From positions 126,832,501 to 126,896,500 of the forward strand of contig OX465596.1 of the NCBI GenBank assembly GCA_950022295.1: a stretch of DNA of 64,000 nt, read 5' to 3'. Under the pieces are notes generated by a model that saw nothing but the letters and a program-made list of their open reading frames with translations, had not been told where the DNA came from and made no database searches. This document shows, piece by piece, positions 36,001 through 48,900 of this stretch (position 1 is its first letter; each line of letters opens with the position of its first letter). The position numbers and the translations under genes were made by a program. This DNA is from Bromus sterilis (Eukaryota > Streptophyta > Magnoliopsida > Poales > Poaceae).

Positions 36001-36794
36001 GACCTGCGCTAGTGCGGCACGGCGGCTGGTCACGGCGAGGCTCGCCGGCGGCCCGTCAAGGCGAGCACCGCGGGTGGATCCGGAGGAGGGTCCGAGGAGC
36101 AGGTCTCAAAGCTTCAGGCGGAGGGATCTGGTGTCATGACGTGGCACTCCCTGGGCCGTTGGATCGCAAGATCTGATGGTCCAGACGGCCTGGAGGGCAA
36201 GTTTTCAAATCAGGGACTAGGGTTGACGAAAATGAGACTAATTTTGGGACAAGTGGAGGGGGGTGGCTGCAATTTTTAGGCTAGGGTAACCCTAGAAAAG
36301 GATTGGGGAGTGGTGGTCTTTATATAGCTCAGGTGGCTGGAAGTTTGCAAAAACATCCCCGGTTTTTCTCTCTCGCGCGCGGTGCTTACGTTTTCTGACC
36401 GCTGGGGGTCCGAAGGACCTCCGATTCGGGTAAAACTTCGAACTGCGCGATCACCGCGTCGAGCCGGTGGCGTTCACCTCGCGCTGAAACAGTTCCGAGA
36501 ACAATTTCCGACGCGCTATAAAAATAACCCGTTTAATTATTAAACGGGGTTTTCGTTCCGTTGGCTACGGCTGGCCTCGTGCGGTTTTCGCGACGGTGAT
36601 CGGGTGAAACCCGGTGTCGCAAAGGTCGAGTGTCAGGGTGGCAAGGGTTGGTCTCCGTCCGATATGAGATAAGAGGGGGGAAAATAATCGCCGATCGATA
36701 AATCGGGGATGCAAACACCGCAACCAATCAGACAATCAAACGATTCACACCAAAAACAAAAGTTTTAATTTTTAGTGAAATCTGGGCTGTTACA
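33083..36794 (-). repeat. Family T LTR, copy C
   Basis: Read on the plus strand it runs from TGTAGGGACCGATATGCGG to GGGCTGTTACA, 3712 bp. It is the outer 3' LTR of the array (minus strand). It shares the TATA box (36318-36327) and GC-rich leader with the other copies. Confidence 0.92.
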
Positions 36795-37401
36795 ATACAA
36801 CACCACCAACAAGGGATCTCGTCCCGAGATCCTAGACGATCCGGGGAGAGGGGAATGGGAAAAGAAAAGAGAGACGACGATCTTCAACACCACCAACAAG
36901 GGACTCTGCTCCATGTCGACGTCGAACTTCTGTCGAGATAAATTTCCGCAGAGAGACGGCAACGTCGGAAAACGAAACCATTGGGAGATCAAGAGGAAGG
37001 ACGATATTCCAAGAGACGATCAAAAGAAGCATTCTCACTGAAATAGTGAGGATACTAGGCAAGAGGATTGGGGTCAACGAACGACCAAGATGTTTACCCA
37101 GACTCGGAAGAACTAAAGGTACTACGGGATTTCCCAACCTGAGATCGGAATCGAGACAATACGCTGTAAGCAAGGCATTGTAACGGTTCTGAAACTCCAC
37201 ACACTCGAGACCCTAAAGTTTGAAGGGGATAAGGCGAGAATTTAAAACACTTACGACACTTGTCCTGACCAGAGCAAGGCTAAGGAGTAAAAAGAGTCTT
37301 ACTCTCTGATAACTAACTTAGTAACTACAAAATATTTTTTGTCTAGACTCGACTTCGGCCAGAGAAGGGATCCTACGATCGGTAAGGCTCTGATACCAAG
37401 T
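36795..37401 (-). other. Family T internal segment 1 (607 bp, non-coding)
   Basis: On the minus strand it starts with the primer-binding site next to LTR D and ends beside LTR C. Just inside its 3' end it carries TCTCGGGACGAGAT, the same string found at the end of the chromovirus pol gene at about 54451-54464. A CCCTTGTTGGTGGTGTTG motif occurs twice, once against the LTR and again about 90 bases further in. The apparent frames across it are not conserved as protein and no domain is visible. It looks like a collapsed remnant of a chromovirus body. Confidence 0.8.
37386..37399 (-). other. Primer-binding site, T internal segment 1
   Basis: The minus strand reads TTGGTATCAGAGCC, complementary to the 3' region of plant initiator-Met tRNA, two bases inside the end of LTR D. 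This fixes D as a 5' LTR in element orientation. Confidence 0.85.
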
Positions 37402-40400
37402 TGTATGGCCCGATCTATGGTACTGTTCCAAATCTAGATGTTTCCATCCAGATCCGGGGACGAAGCACATATCAGTCCCACCGCGACATATGACAATGCC
37501 ATATGTCCCGGATTTCCATCATGATATCACAACATTAAAGATACAAGGCTACAACATCTCATACAATCGGCATACAACTGCCTTAATACAATACAACAGC
37601 GGAAGAACATGTTTGAGTACAGAGTACAATCAAATGCCTATTGGCAAAGAGAAATTCATCGATCCCATAACCACACGGGTCCAGGCCCTCCGCCGGGATC
37701 CACCTAACTAGTCGTCGTCGAGTCTCGACGTGAAACGTCGATCACCATACCTGTTGTCGATCAAGAACCCTGAAAAGAGTTTGGGGGTAGTATCATGAGT
37801 ATAGAAGTACTCAGCATCCAACTGTAGTGGTCAACTGACCCAGGAAGGACTTCATCACTCGTCATTCTAGGACAACTAGTAGTTTACGGTAAGGATGGGG
37901 TAAATGGTGAGGTTGCTGCCGCACTAGCATTTATGAAGTGGCTAATGATCTAGAGAATGAGATAAGAAGCCAAGAATTCGATAAGGAATCACCTCCAACA
38001 AGTCGGCTATCCACCTAGTTACGCAAGAATAACACATATCCTATCCTTGTCCTCCTCTTCGCGACCCGACAAAGAAGAAGCAGTCAAGGCACACACACGT
38101 TGATCAAGTTATATTAAGATTATCTCAGTTGTTGTTGTCTATGATTAAGGAGTCGGTCTCAAGTCGTCCATAACCATGAACACGGCTTCTCGAAAAGATT
38201 TAACCCTGCAGGGGTGTACCAACTGCCCATTACAAGGCTCCGCACGCACGCCAATATCTCTAAGTTGCTACCCATCACAGGCAACCATTTTATGATTTAG
38301 TTCCAAGAGATCCGAAACGACAGCTCCCTCTAGCTAACAACGAACAAACTCGGGTGGCCCCCGGGGAGTCGACATCCAATCTGCTACCAACAGGGTTTGG
38401 GTTACCAAGACGCCTCACGTGAGGCCTCGGGCCCTCGCCGGTCAAAGGTGGACCAACAGGGAAACCATGTCTCCGCTGGTCCGGGTTGTTTCAAAGGATA
38501 TCTGCTAGGAGCGACCCGACAGACATATATGCATAGTTTTCAAATGGTAAATCATCTTGGGAACCTCTAGAAATGTTTGAAGCTAGATAGGTAAGAAAAG
38601 GGGACCCCATAAAATCCCACACACGGTTAGGCACGCTCAGTCTTAAAACCAATACCCGGAACTCAGATCCTAGGTGACTCGAATGCAACAAAGCTTCGGG
38701 GCGGGATAGCCTAGACCTTCCATCCTTCGTCGAATATAGTCAACATTATAAGAATCATATCATCAACAACAATATAATAATGTGATAGCCCAAACCAAGG
38801 AGTAACAGGTTAACATTGTAGCATCCTAAGCTTGCATACTAAGCAGGGGTTGAGCAACGAGCAATAGTAACATAGCACTACAAGGTTTGCTGGGAGGGGA
38901 CATGGCTGCATTGGTTTGAAAGAGGATGTAAACATGTGTTAGGATCAAACATCAAACCTAACCTAGACTAGCATGCAAACCGCTGGTTGAAATAGAATGG
39001 ATAATAAGTAATGTATAGTCCTTGCCTGTTGATAAGTCGGGTTCCGAAGGTGTAGTTGATCGCAAGCTCGCATCGTCTCCGAGAGGTAACCCGGAGAGCA
39101 CACAAGACGGTAAACACTGGAAAGCAATCAATGAGCAAGCACTCTATTACTACGAAGGAAACACGAGCAAGCATCAACAAGAAGGCAACACAAGACATCG
39201 CACCTACCGTCGAGAGCGGTTACTAATAGGTTAAGTGGAGTACTCATCACACACGACGATACTGCACATTTAGAAAGGTTAAAGTTGTTTAGCTACACAA
39301 GATGAGCAAAGGTTATTAACATGGCATCTCACGGAAGCATGACATGTCGCACAAACATGGAAAGAGGTGAAGCATAAATAAACTATCTAATCTAGTCACT
39401 TTAAGTGGGGGGTAAAACCTATACATGGCAACTATTGCGGAACCCACGATAATTATTGCATTTGGTACTGTTTTTCCCTAAACATAATTTTATAATTTTT
39501 ATTAGCAAGCAAGAGCAGCAGAAAAACAATCTACACGAAATTCTAGTCAAGTTACATAAAAACAACATTTTATTCGGAGCAACGGTTAAAAAGTTATGGC
39601 AGGTTACAATTTAAAGTGGAAAGGTTGTAATTAGCAGTAAAAGCACATGTAAACAAAGTAAAACATGGAAAAAGAGAAAACTTTATTATTCTACACAAAA
39701 TTCTAAGCAAGTTTCATGTTTAAAGCGTCGCGATCCGAGCTACCGCTAAAAAGTTATAGCACTCGCAAAAAAAACTACACAATCTGCCAAATAATTAAAC
39801 TAGAAAAGGAAAAAAAACATCTATCGGGCCAACAGTACTGGGCCGAGCCCATCTAGCGCAACAGGAAAATAAAAAAAAGGAAAAAGAAAAAAAAGGGGGC
39901 CGCTCACCTTGCTCGGCCAAGCCCAGGTGGAGGTGGGCAGTCGAGTGGGCCGGGGCGCCAGCTGGGCCTTCAGTCGTTAGAGGCGGCCCACCGAAGCCCA
40001 TCGCGCTGGATCTCCAGTCGATCCCGATCCCGCTGGGGGTGGTGCGGTTGCTTGCCGGCTGGCCTCCGGTGAGGTCCTGGGTGGCCTGGGCCGACGGGAT
40101 GAGGAGCGTGGCGACCGGATCTACTCGTTCCTGGAGGTTGCGGCGGCGCAAACGACGATGAACGGCGGCGACTCGAGATTGACGGGCACAATGGGCATGA
40201 CGGCTCGGAGCTCCGCTGCGATGAGGAGAGGGAGAGCTCGTGTGAGGAGAGGGAAAGGGAGAGGGAGGCTCAGAGGGGCGAGGAGGCGACCTGCGCTAGT
40301 GCGGCACGGCGGCTGGTTACGGCGAGGCTCGCGAGCACCGCGCGTGGATCAGGAGGATTGTTCGGGGAGCGGGTCTCGAAGCTTCGGGCGGAGGGATCCG

Positions 40401-41063
40401 GTGTGATGACGTGGCACTTCCTGGGCCATCGGATCGCGAGATCTGACGGTCCAGACGGCCTGGAGGGGAAGTTTTCAGATCTAGCACTAGGGTTGACGAA
40501 AAGGGGAGTAATTTTGGGACAACTGGAGGGGGGTGGCTGCAATTTTTAGGCTAGGGTAACCCTAGAAAAGGATGGGGGAGTGGTGGTCTTTATATAGCTC
40601 GGGTGGGTGGTAGTTTTGATAAACATCCCCGATTTTTCTCTCTCGCGCGCGGTGCTTATGTTTCTGACCGCTGAGGGTCCGCAGGACCTCCGATTCGTGT
40701 AAAACTTCGAACTTTGCGATCAACGCGTCGAGCCGGCGGCGTTCACCTCGCGTTGAAAAAGTTCCGATAACACTTTACGGCGCGCTAGAAAAATAACTTG
40801 TTTAATTATTAAACGGTGTTTTCGTTCCGTTGGCTACGGCTGGCCTCGTGCGGTTTTCGCGACGGTGGTCGGGTGAAACCCAGTGTCGCAAAGGTCGAGT
40901 GTCAGGGTGGCAAGGGTCGGTCTTCGTCCGGTACGAGATAAGAGGGGGAAAAATAATCGTCGATCGATAAATCAGGGATGCAAACACCGCAACCAATCAG
41001 ACAATCAAAGAATTCACACCGAAAACAAAATTTTTATTTTTTAGTGAAATCTGGGTTGTTACA
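37402..41063 (-). repeat. Family T LTR, copy D (middle LTR)
   Basis: 3662 bp, from TGTATGGCCCGATCTATGG to GGGTTGTTACA on the plus strand. It serves as 5' LTR of one unit and 3' LTR of the other. TATA box at 40588-40597. Confidence 0.92.
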
Positions 41064-41670
41064 ATACAACACCACCAACAAGGGATCTCGTCCCGAGATC
41101 CTGCATGATCCGGGGAGAGGGGAAGGGGAAAAGAAAAGAGAGACGGCGATCTTCAACATCACCAACAAGGGACTCTGCTCCATGTCGACGTCGAGCTTCT
41201 GTCGAGATAAATTTCCGCAGAGAGACGGCAGCGTCGGAAAACGAAACCATCGGGAGATCAAGAGGAAGAACGATATTCCAAGCGATGATCAAAAGAAGCA
41301 TTCTCACTGAAATAGTGAGGATACTAGGCAAGAGGATTGGGGTCAACGGACGACCAAGATGTTTACCCGGATTCGGAAGAACTAAAGGTACTACAGGATT
41401 TCCCAACCTGAGATCGGAATCGAAAGAATACGCTGTAAGCAAGGCATTGTAACGTTTCCGAAACTCCACACACTCGAGACCCTAAAGTTTGAAGGGGATA
41501 AGGCGATAATTTAAAACACTTACGACACTTGTCCTGACCAGAGAAAGGGTAAGGAGTAAAAAGAGTCCTACTCTCCGATAACTAACTTAGTAACTACAAA
41601 ATCATTTTTGTCTAGACTCGACTTCGGCCAGAGAAGGGATCCTATGGTCGGTAAGGCTTTGATACCAATT
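41064..41670 (-). other. Family T internal segment 2 (607 bp, non-coding)
   Basis: It is collinear with segment 1 and of equal length, with about 30 substitutions. Its primer-binding site at 41655-41668 has one change (TTGGTATCAAAGCC on the minus strand). It keeps the TCTCGGGACGAGAT end motif and both CCCTTGTTGGTGGT-type repeats, the second with one substitution. Confidence 0.85.
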
Positions 41671-44600
41671 TGTAAGGCCTGATATGCGGTACTGTTCCAG
41701 ATCTAGATGTTTCCATCCAGATCCAGGGACGAAGCATATATCGGTCCCACCGCAACATATGACAATGCCATATGTCCCGGATTTCCAACATGATATCACA
41801 ACATTACAGATACAAGGCTACAACATCTCATACAATCGGCATACAACTTCCTTAATACAATACAACAGCGGAAGAACATGTGTGAGTACAAACTACAATG
41901 AAATGCCTACTGGCAAACAGAAAATCATCGATCCCATAACCACACGGGTCCAGGCCCTCCGCCGGGATCCACCCAACTAGTCGTCGTCGAGTATCGACGT
42001 GAAACGTCGATCACCATACCTGTTGTCGATCAAGAACCCTGAAAAGATTTCGAGGGTAGTATCATGAGTACAGAAGTACTCAGCATCCAACTGTAGTGGT
42101 CAACTGACCCAGCAAGGACTTCATCACTCGTCATTCTAGGACATCTAGTAGTTTATGGTAAGGATGGGGTAAGTGGTGAAGTTGCTGCCGCACTATCATT
42201 TATGAAGTGGCTAACGATCTAGAGAATGAGATAAGAAGCCAAGAATTCGATGAGGAATCGCCTCCAACAAGTCTGCTATCCACCTACTTACGCAAGCATA
42301 ACACATATCCTATCCTTGTCCTCCTCTTTGCAACCGACTAAGAAGAAGCAGACAAGGCACACACACGTTGATCAAATTATATTAGGATTATCTCTGTTGT
42401 TGTTGGCCATGAACAAGGAGTAGGTCTCAAGTCATCCATAACCGTGGACACGGCTTCTCGAAAAGATTTAACCCTACAGGGGTGTACCAACTTCCCATTA
42501 AAAGGCTCCGCACGCACGCCCATCTCTCTCAGTTGCTACCCATCACAGGCAAACATTTTATGATTTAGTTCTATGAGATCGGAAACGACAGGTCCCTCTA
42601 GCTAACAACGAACAAATCCGGGTGGCCCCAGGGGAGTCGACATCCAATCCAAAAGCCGTCCGCGCCCTCGGACCGGCCTCTTCCGTCTCAATAGGGTTTG
42701 GGTTACCGACACGCCTCATGTGAGGCCTCGGGCCCTCGCCGGTCAAAGGTGGACCAATAGGGAAACCATGTCTCCGCTGGTCCGGGTTGTTTTAAAGGAT
42801 ATCTGCTAGGAGAGACCCGACAGACATATATGCAAGGTTTTCAAATGGTAAATCAGCTTGGGCCACCTCTAGAAATGTTTGAAGCTAGATAGGTAAGAAA
42901 AGGGGACCCCATAAAATCCCACACGCGGTTAGGCAGGCTCAGTCTTAAAACCATTACCCGGAACTCGGATCCTAGGTGACTCGAATGGAACAAAGTGTTG
43001 GGGCGGGATAGCCTAGACCTTCCATCCTCGTTGAATATAGTCAACATTATAATAATCATATCATCAACAACAATATAATAATGTGATAGCCCAAACCAAG
43101 AAGTAACAGGGTAACATCGTAGCATCCTAAGCATGCATACTAAGCAGGGGCTGAGCAACGAGCAATAGTAACATAGCAGTACAAGGTTTGCTGGGAGGGG
43201 ACATGGATGTATCGGTTTGAAAGAGGATGTAAACATGTGGTAGGATCAAACATCAAACCTAACCTAGACTAGCATGCAAACCGCTGGTTGAAATAGAATG
43301 GATAATAAGTAATGTATAGTCCTTGCCTATTGATAAGTCGGGTTCCGAAGGTGTAGTTGATCGCAAGCTCGCATCGTGTCCGAGAGGTAACCCCGAGAGC
43401 ACACATGACGGTAAACACTGGAAAGAAATCACCGAGCAAGCACTCTATTACTACGAAGGAAACACGAGCAAGCATCAACAAGAAGGCAACACGAGACATC
43501 ACACCTACCGTCGAGAGCGGTTACTAACAGGTTAAGTGGAGTACTCTTCACACACGACGATACCGCACATTTAGAAAGGTTAAAGTTTTTTAGCTACACA
43601 AGATGAGCAAAGGTTATTAACATGGCATCTCACTCAAGCATGGCATGTCAGACAAACATGGTAAGAGGTGAAGCATAAATAAATTATCTAATCTAGTCAC
43701 TTTAAGTGGGGGGTCAAACCTATACATGGCAACTATTGCGGACCCCACGATAAATATTGCATTTGGTACTATTTTTCCCTAAACATAATTTTATAACTTT
43801 TATTATCAAGCAAGAGCAGAAGAAACACAATCTACACGAAATTCTAGTCAAGTTACATATAAAGAACATTTTATTCGGAGCAACGGTTTAAAAGTTATGG
43901 CAGATTACAATATACAGTGACAAGGTTGCAATTAGCAGTAAAAGGACATGTAAACAAAGTCAAACATGGCAAAAGAGCATATTGTATTATTCTACACAAA
44001 ATTCTAAACAAGTTTCATGTTTAAAGCGTTGTGATCCGAGCTACCGTTAAAAAGTTATAGCACTCGCAAAAAAAACTACACAATCTGCCAAATAATTAAA
44101 CTAGAAAAGAAAAAAAAACATCTATCGGGCCAACAGTAGTGGGCCGAGCCCATCTAGCGCAACAGGAAAAAAAACAAAAGGAAAAAAAAGGGGGTCGCTG
44201 ACCTTGCTGGGCCGAGCCCAGGTGGAGGTGGGCAGCCGAGTCGGGCCGGGGCGCCAGCTGGGCCTTTAGGCGCTAGAGGCGGCCCATGGGAGCGCATCGT
44301 GCTGGATCTCCAGTCGATCCTGATCCCGCTCGGGGTGGTGCGGCCGCGTGCCGGCTGGCCTCCGGCGAGGTCCTGGGTGCCCTGGGCCGACGGGATGAGG
44401 AGCGTGGCAACCGGATCTACACATTCCTGGAGGTTGCGGCGGCACAAACGACGATGAACGGCGGGGACTCGAGCTTGACGGGCGCCATGGCCATGGCGGC
44501 TCAGAGCTCCGCTGCGAGGAGGAGAGGGAAAGGGAGAGGGAGGCGCAGAGGGGCGAGGAGGCGACCTGCGCTAGTGCCGCACGGCGGCTGGTCACGGCGA

Positions 44601-45355
44601 GCCTTGCCGGCAGCCCGTGAAGCCGAGCAGCGCGGGTGGCTTGAGAGGAGGGTTTGGGGAACGGGTCTCGAAGCTTCGGGCAGAGGGATCCGGTGTGATG
44701 ACATGGCACTCCCTGGGCCGTCGGATCGCGAGATCTGACGGTCCAGACGGCCTGGAGGGGAAGTTTTCAGATCTGGGACTAGGCTTGACGAAAATGGGAC
44801 TAATTTTGGGAGAAGTGGAGGGGGGTGGCTGCAATTTTAGGCTAGGGAAACCCTAGAAAAGGATGGGGGAGTGGTGGTCTTTATATAGCTCAGGTGGCTG
44901 GTAGTTTGCAAAAACATCCCCGGTTTTTCTCTCGCGCGCGGTGCTTACGTTTCTGACCGCCGGGGGTCCGCAGGATCTCCGATTTGGGTAAAACTTCGAA
45001 CTGCGCGATCAGCGCGTCAAGCCGGTGGCATTCACCTCACGCTGAAACCGTTCCGAGAACATTTTCCGGCGCGCTATAAAAATAACCCGTTTAATTATTA
45101 AACGGGGTTTTCATTCCGTTGGCTAGGGCTTGCCTCGTGAGGTTTTCGCGACGATGATCGGGTGAAACCCGGTGTCGCAAAGGTCGAGTGTCAGGGTGGC
45201 AAGGGTCGGTCTCCGTCCGGTACGAGATAAGAGGGGGGGGGGGAATAATCGTTGATTGATAAATCGGGGATGCAGACACCGCAACCAATCAGACAATCCA
45301 ACAATTCACACCGAAAACAAGAATTTTAATTTCTAGTGAAATCTGGGCTGTTACA
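41671..45355 (-). repeat. Family T LTR, copy E
   Basis: 3685 bp, from TGTAAGGCCTGATATGCGG to GGGCTGTTACA on the plus strand. It is the outer 5' LTR of the array in element orientation. TATA box at 44879-44888; a run of 11 G lies at about 45232-45242. Confidence 0.92.
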
Positions 45356-45360
45356 TTAGT

Positions 45361-45914
45361 TCCAAAATAAATTATAAACAGATATGAAAGTGTATCAAAA
45401 ACATAGCAATATCACACAAAACATGCATGGAGCAAGAAGAAATTATAGATACGTTTGGGGCGTATCAACATACCCAAGATTAATTCCTGCTCGTCCTCGA
45501 GTAGGTAAATGATAACAAGCATAATTTCTGTGGTGACATGCTAGGAACCATATAAGAACTCTGAAAGTAAAGCAATCAAGGTATGTAATTCAATTCAATT
45601 CATAACATGTAAAAGTCTATATTAGCATTGAAACCAGCAACGAAATAAAATTAGGTGCAAGAGCTCTTAGCTGTCCGTGACTCGAATGTCTCCAAATGGT
45701 GTTTGCGTGCAAGAAGGGGGATATGGGAATACGAGAGAAATATATATTTGTTGAGAACTCAATCTACTAAAGTTTCACACTTCGTCTTCTTTGTAATCTT
45801 ATCTTGACTCGTCCCCAAACCACTATCCAGGTACAAGTCAATTTGATCCACTCCTTTTCGATATTTTGAGCACTCATGCAATGGATGAGCGTAAGCACGA
45901 AATTTTACACTTAG
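45361..45914 (-). other. Gypsy G: LTR end and adjacent internal sequence
   Basis: 45361-45467 completes the G LTR, ending in a small GATACG/CGTATC inverted repeat. 45468-45914 is internal sequence starting 'acatacccaagattaattcc' and 'ctcgtcctcgagtagg'. No coding frame is seen. Confidence 0.65.
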
Positions 45915-48900
45915 TGTCACAACCCTAGTTTTGGTATGTGCTTTTATTACTAGAAATAATTGCATCATGTTGAATTTCTTGGTTTAAGAATTGGGGATTT
46001 GGAAAAGCCTCAAAAAGAATTTAAATAAAAGGCCAGATAAAAAGTTTTTCCAAAATTCCTCCAAACAATTTTGAAAAGTCCTATAAATGAGTATGATCAT
46101 TTTAAAAATGATTTGGAGTCAAACCCATGCTCCTGGATTTTTCAAATATTCAAACAGAGGCTTGGAAATTAAATTTAAATGCTATTTGAATTGGATTCAA
46201 ATAATTTGAATTCCAAAAATCTCCAAAACTTGGGAGTGACTAGTAATAGGTCACATATGTCCAAGATAATTATTTGGGGGTTTTTAAAAAATGCTTTGAT
46301 ATTTTTTTCAGAGCAAAACAAATAAAACAGAAAGCATAAAAAGAAAAAAAAAGGGGCAGAGGCCACTTACCTGCAGCCCAACTCAGGGAGGTGGCCCAGC
46401 CCAGGGGCAAGGGCGTCTTCCTCCCCGAGCCAGGCAGGCAGGCAGCTCGCCGGCGAGCCTGGCATGGCTGCCAGGCAGCTCCCTGGCTGCTGCCGCCCCT
46501 TTAGCGGCGCCGTGGACACCCCGTGCTCCTCCCCTTCCACTTTCCCCTCCCCTGGAACCCACTCCCCTCTCTCTCCCGTGCGTTTCTGCGAAGACCCGAG
46601 AGGATCCGTCGCCGCCGACGTGCGCCAGCGCGGCCATCGTGCCCCCCTCGCCGAGCCGAGTTGTCCAAGAGCTCCGTCTCCGTCGTCCTCGTCATCCCGC
46701 GCAGTCAATTGGATCCAAGGAGCCCCAAGGACGAAGCCCGCTTCAGCAACTCCCTGCCGACCACCGTGCCTTCCTCCGAGAAATTCACCGCCACCGCAAC
46801 TCCTCCGGCCTCCCCGACCACTCCAGCACGCTCAGGGTGAGCACGCGCTCGTTTTGCCCTAACCCCGGACCCCTCTCGCGGTCCGTTTCGCCGTGGCCTC
46901 TGAGCTCCGCTCCGGCCGCCGCCGAGCTTGACCGCCACCGCGGCCCTGGACCCTCTAGTGGTCACCCGTGTGCGGTGCGAGATGCGCGCGTGTGCGAGGG
47001 CCCGTTTGGTGCCCTCCCCGTGCCCTCCCGTGGCCGGAGCCGCCTGCTGCGTGGGCGCCGCCGCGTCCAGAGGTCGCCGGCGGCTAAACGCCGGCCGGCC
47101 TGGCTAACCCCCCTCTTAATCCCTCTCTCTCTCACTGACGGGTGGGACCCAGCCCCCTAATCCCCTGTTAAGTTTTAATTAAAACGGGTTAAACCCCAGA
47201 GGCAATGACAGGTGGGTCCCAGGCGTCAGTTGACTGGTCAGCGTCCCTGTGATGTCATCCTGACGTCAGCCTTGCGCAATAATCCCTTTTCTATTTAATA
47301 GAATTTCCAGAAAATGCTTAAATCTTTGAAATTCAATAACTTTTTATCCATAACTCCAAATCAAATAAATTATATATGAAATGCAACTTTGGCTAAATTG
47401 AACCACATTTGGAGTTTGAATTTGAAATTCTTATTCAAATCAACTTCAATTAACTTGTTACAAATTAAACATAGATCACATCAGTACCATGCCATGTTTC
47501 ATTCTTGAATGTGCATTGCAATGTGATGTTTATACTTTGTTGTCTCGGTGTTTGCTTCTTCTCTATAGATCCATCGCCGGACGTAGTCCCTGTTTTCTCC
47601 GAAGAGTGGCACCCCCGAGTCTCGACAATAAGGCAAGCATACGCCCTTTGATCATATCTATAAAAACCCAGTTTCCCTCTTGTTCTCTTATGCATGATTA
47701 GGTGTTTCACATGTTATCGTTCTACCGCTAGTTGAACCAATCCTTTGCATGACCTATCTTTGCTACCACAGTATTAAGCAAACCTCAACCTAGCAGATAC
47801 AAGATTGTTTGTGCTCATCATGTGGCCCTTCATCCCTGTTATGCTATGCCATGCTATAGTTGTTTGCAATAAAGTTGATCCATCTGGGTGATGTATCGGG
47901 ATGGTAGTGAACACATGCAACAAGGTGGTAACGTGTTGATGAAGTCACCCTAATATAAGTGAACAATGAGAGGCTGTGTAGGAGTACACAGTGGGTTGTC
48001 TCATTTACACTGCCCTAGGCCCCGAGTTCTTGTGTTGTGATCCAAGACAAAGATTACTACCACATGTTGGGCTCATTGACCCCTCTCGACCTATTAACTC
48101 ACCCCGACTAAGGTCCAGGATTCGCATGGGTTAACTTTATTCTATTTGCTTTCCTAACGTAGCACGGTTTTAGGCAAGCGCAGCACCATCCGTCGAGGTG
48201 GGCTTGTCGGACCGTCCATACATCGTCTGGGTCCTGAACGGAAACCCCGGCCGGATTCCCGATTGGGGTGCAACTCAGATAGGCGATTCCCTGAACTAGA
48301 GTTGGAGCCGTGAGGTAAGTGTCGTGGTACTATCCTCGGCGACACCGCTTGAAGGTGACGAGTTCTAGGCGATAAGTGGTAGCTACGTATGTGAAGAAGT
48401 ACACCCCTGAGGACTTAATGAACTATTCGAATAGCCGTGTCCGCGGTTATGGACTACTTGGAGATCTTTACTTGATTATTAGACAGCTCAAATGGATACT
48501 CTAAAAATCGCAAGATAAGTGTGAGTGCTTTGGGTTGCTTCCTCGTGGGGAAGTCGAGGAAGGATCCATGGTTGTGTATTGATGTGGTGATCAAGATTAG
48601 ATGGACTCGTGTGCGCCTCTCATCTCAACTCTGTGTAGTCGTAGTACAGGTTAGCCAAGTCAAAGCTTTCTGCATTACAACCCCACTTGCCTTTACCTTG
48701 TTACCTGAGCATGAGTAGTATAGTTCTGACGTAAGTCTTGCTGAGTACGACTTTGTACTCACGTTTGCTTATTCTATGTTTTAGAGACGAGATCACTGAC
48801 CCTGATGGTGGCCTTTCCCCTTCAAGCTCGACATCGACGAAGTTTTGTAGTCCCAGACAGCAGCCTGGTCCCTCTGGAGGGTCGTTGTGTTTTCTTAAAG

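Larger units (their letters stand above)
33083..45355 (-). mobile_element. Family T tandem array: LTR-int-LTR-int-LTR in one TSD
   Basis: Three T LTRs, C (33083-36794), D (37402-41063) and E (41671-45355), alternate with two 607-bp internal segments (36795-37401 and 41064-41670). A single 5-bp duplication TTAGT flanks the whole array (33078-33082 and 45356-45360). All parts are in minus orientation. Because the TSD matches across 12.3 kb, the array is one insertion later expanded, not three independent insertions. The two internal segments have equal length and differ at about 30 positions by eye. No gag or pol coding capacity exists anywhere in it. Confidence 0.95.

Noticed and set aside
46367..47160. 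Frames up to 173 codons in the chromovirus 5' LTR, repeated at 55000-55754
   Set aside because: They duplicate only because the LTR is duplicated. They are low-complexity, open in several frames at once and have no domain.
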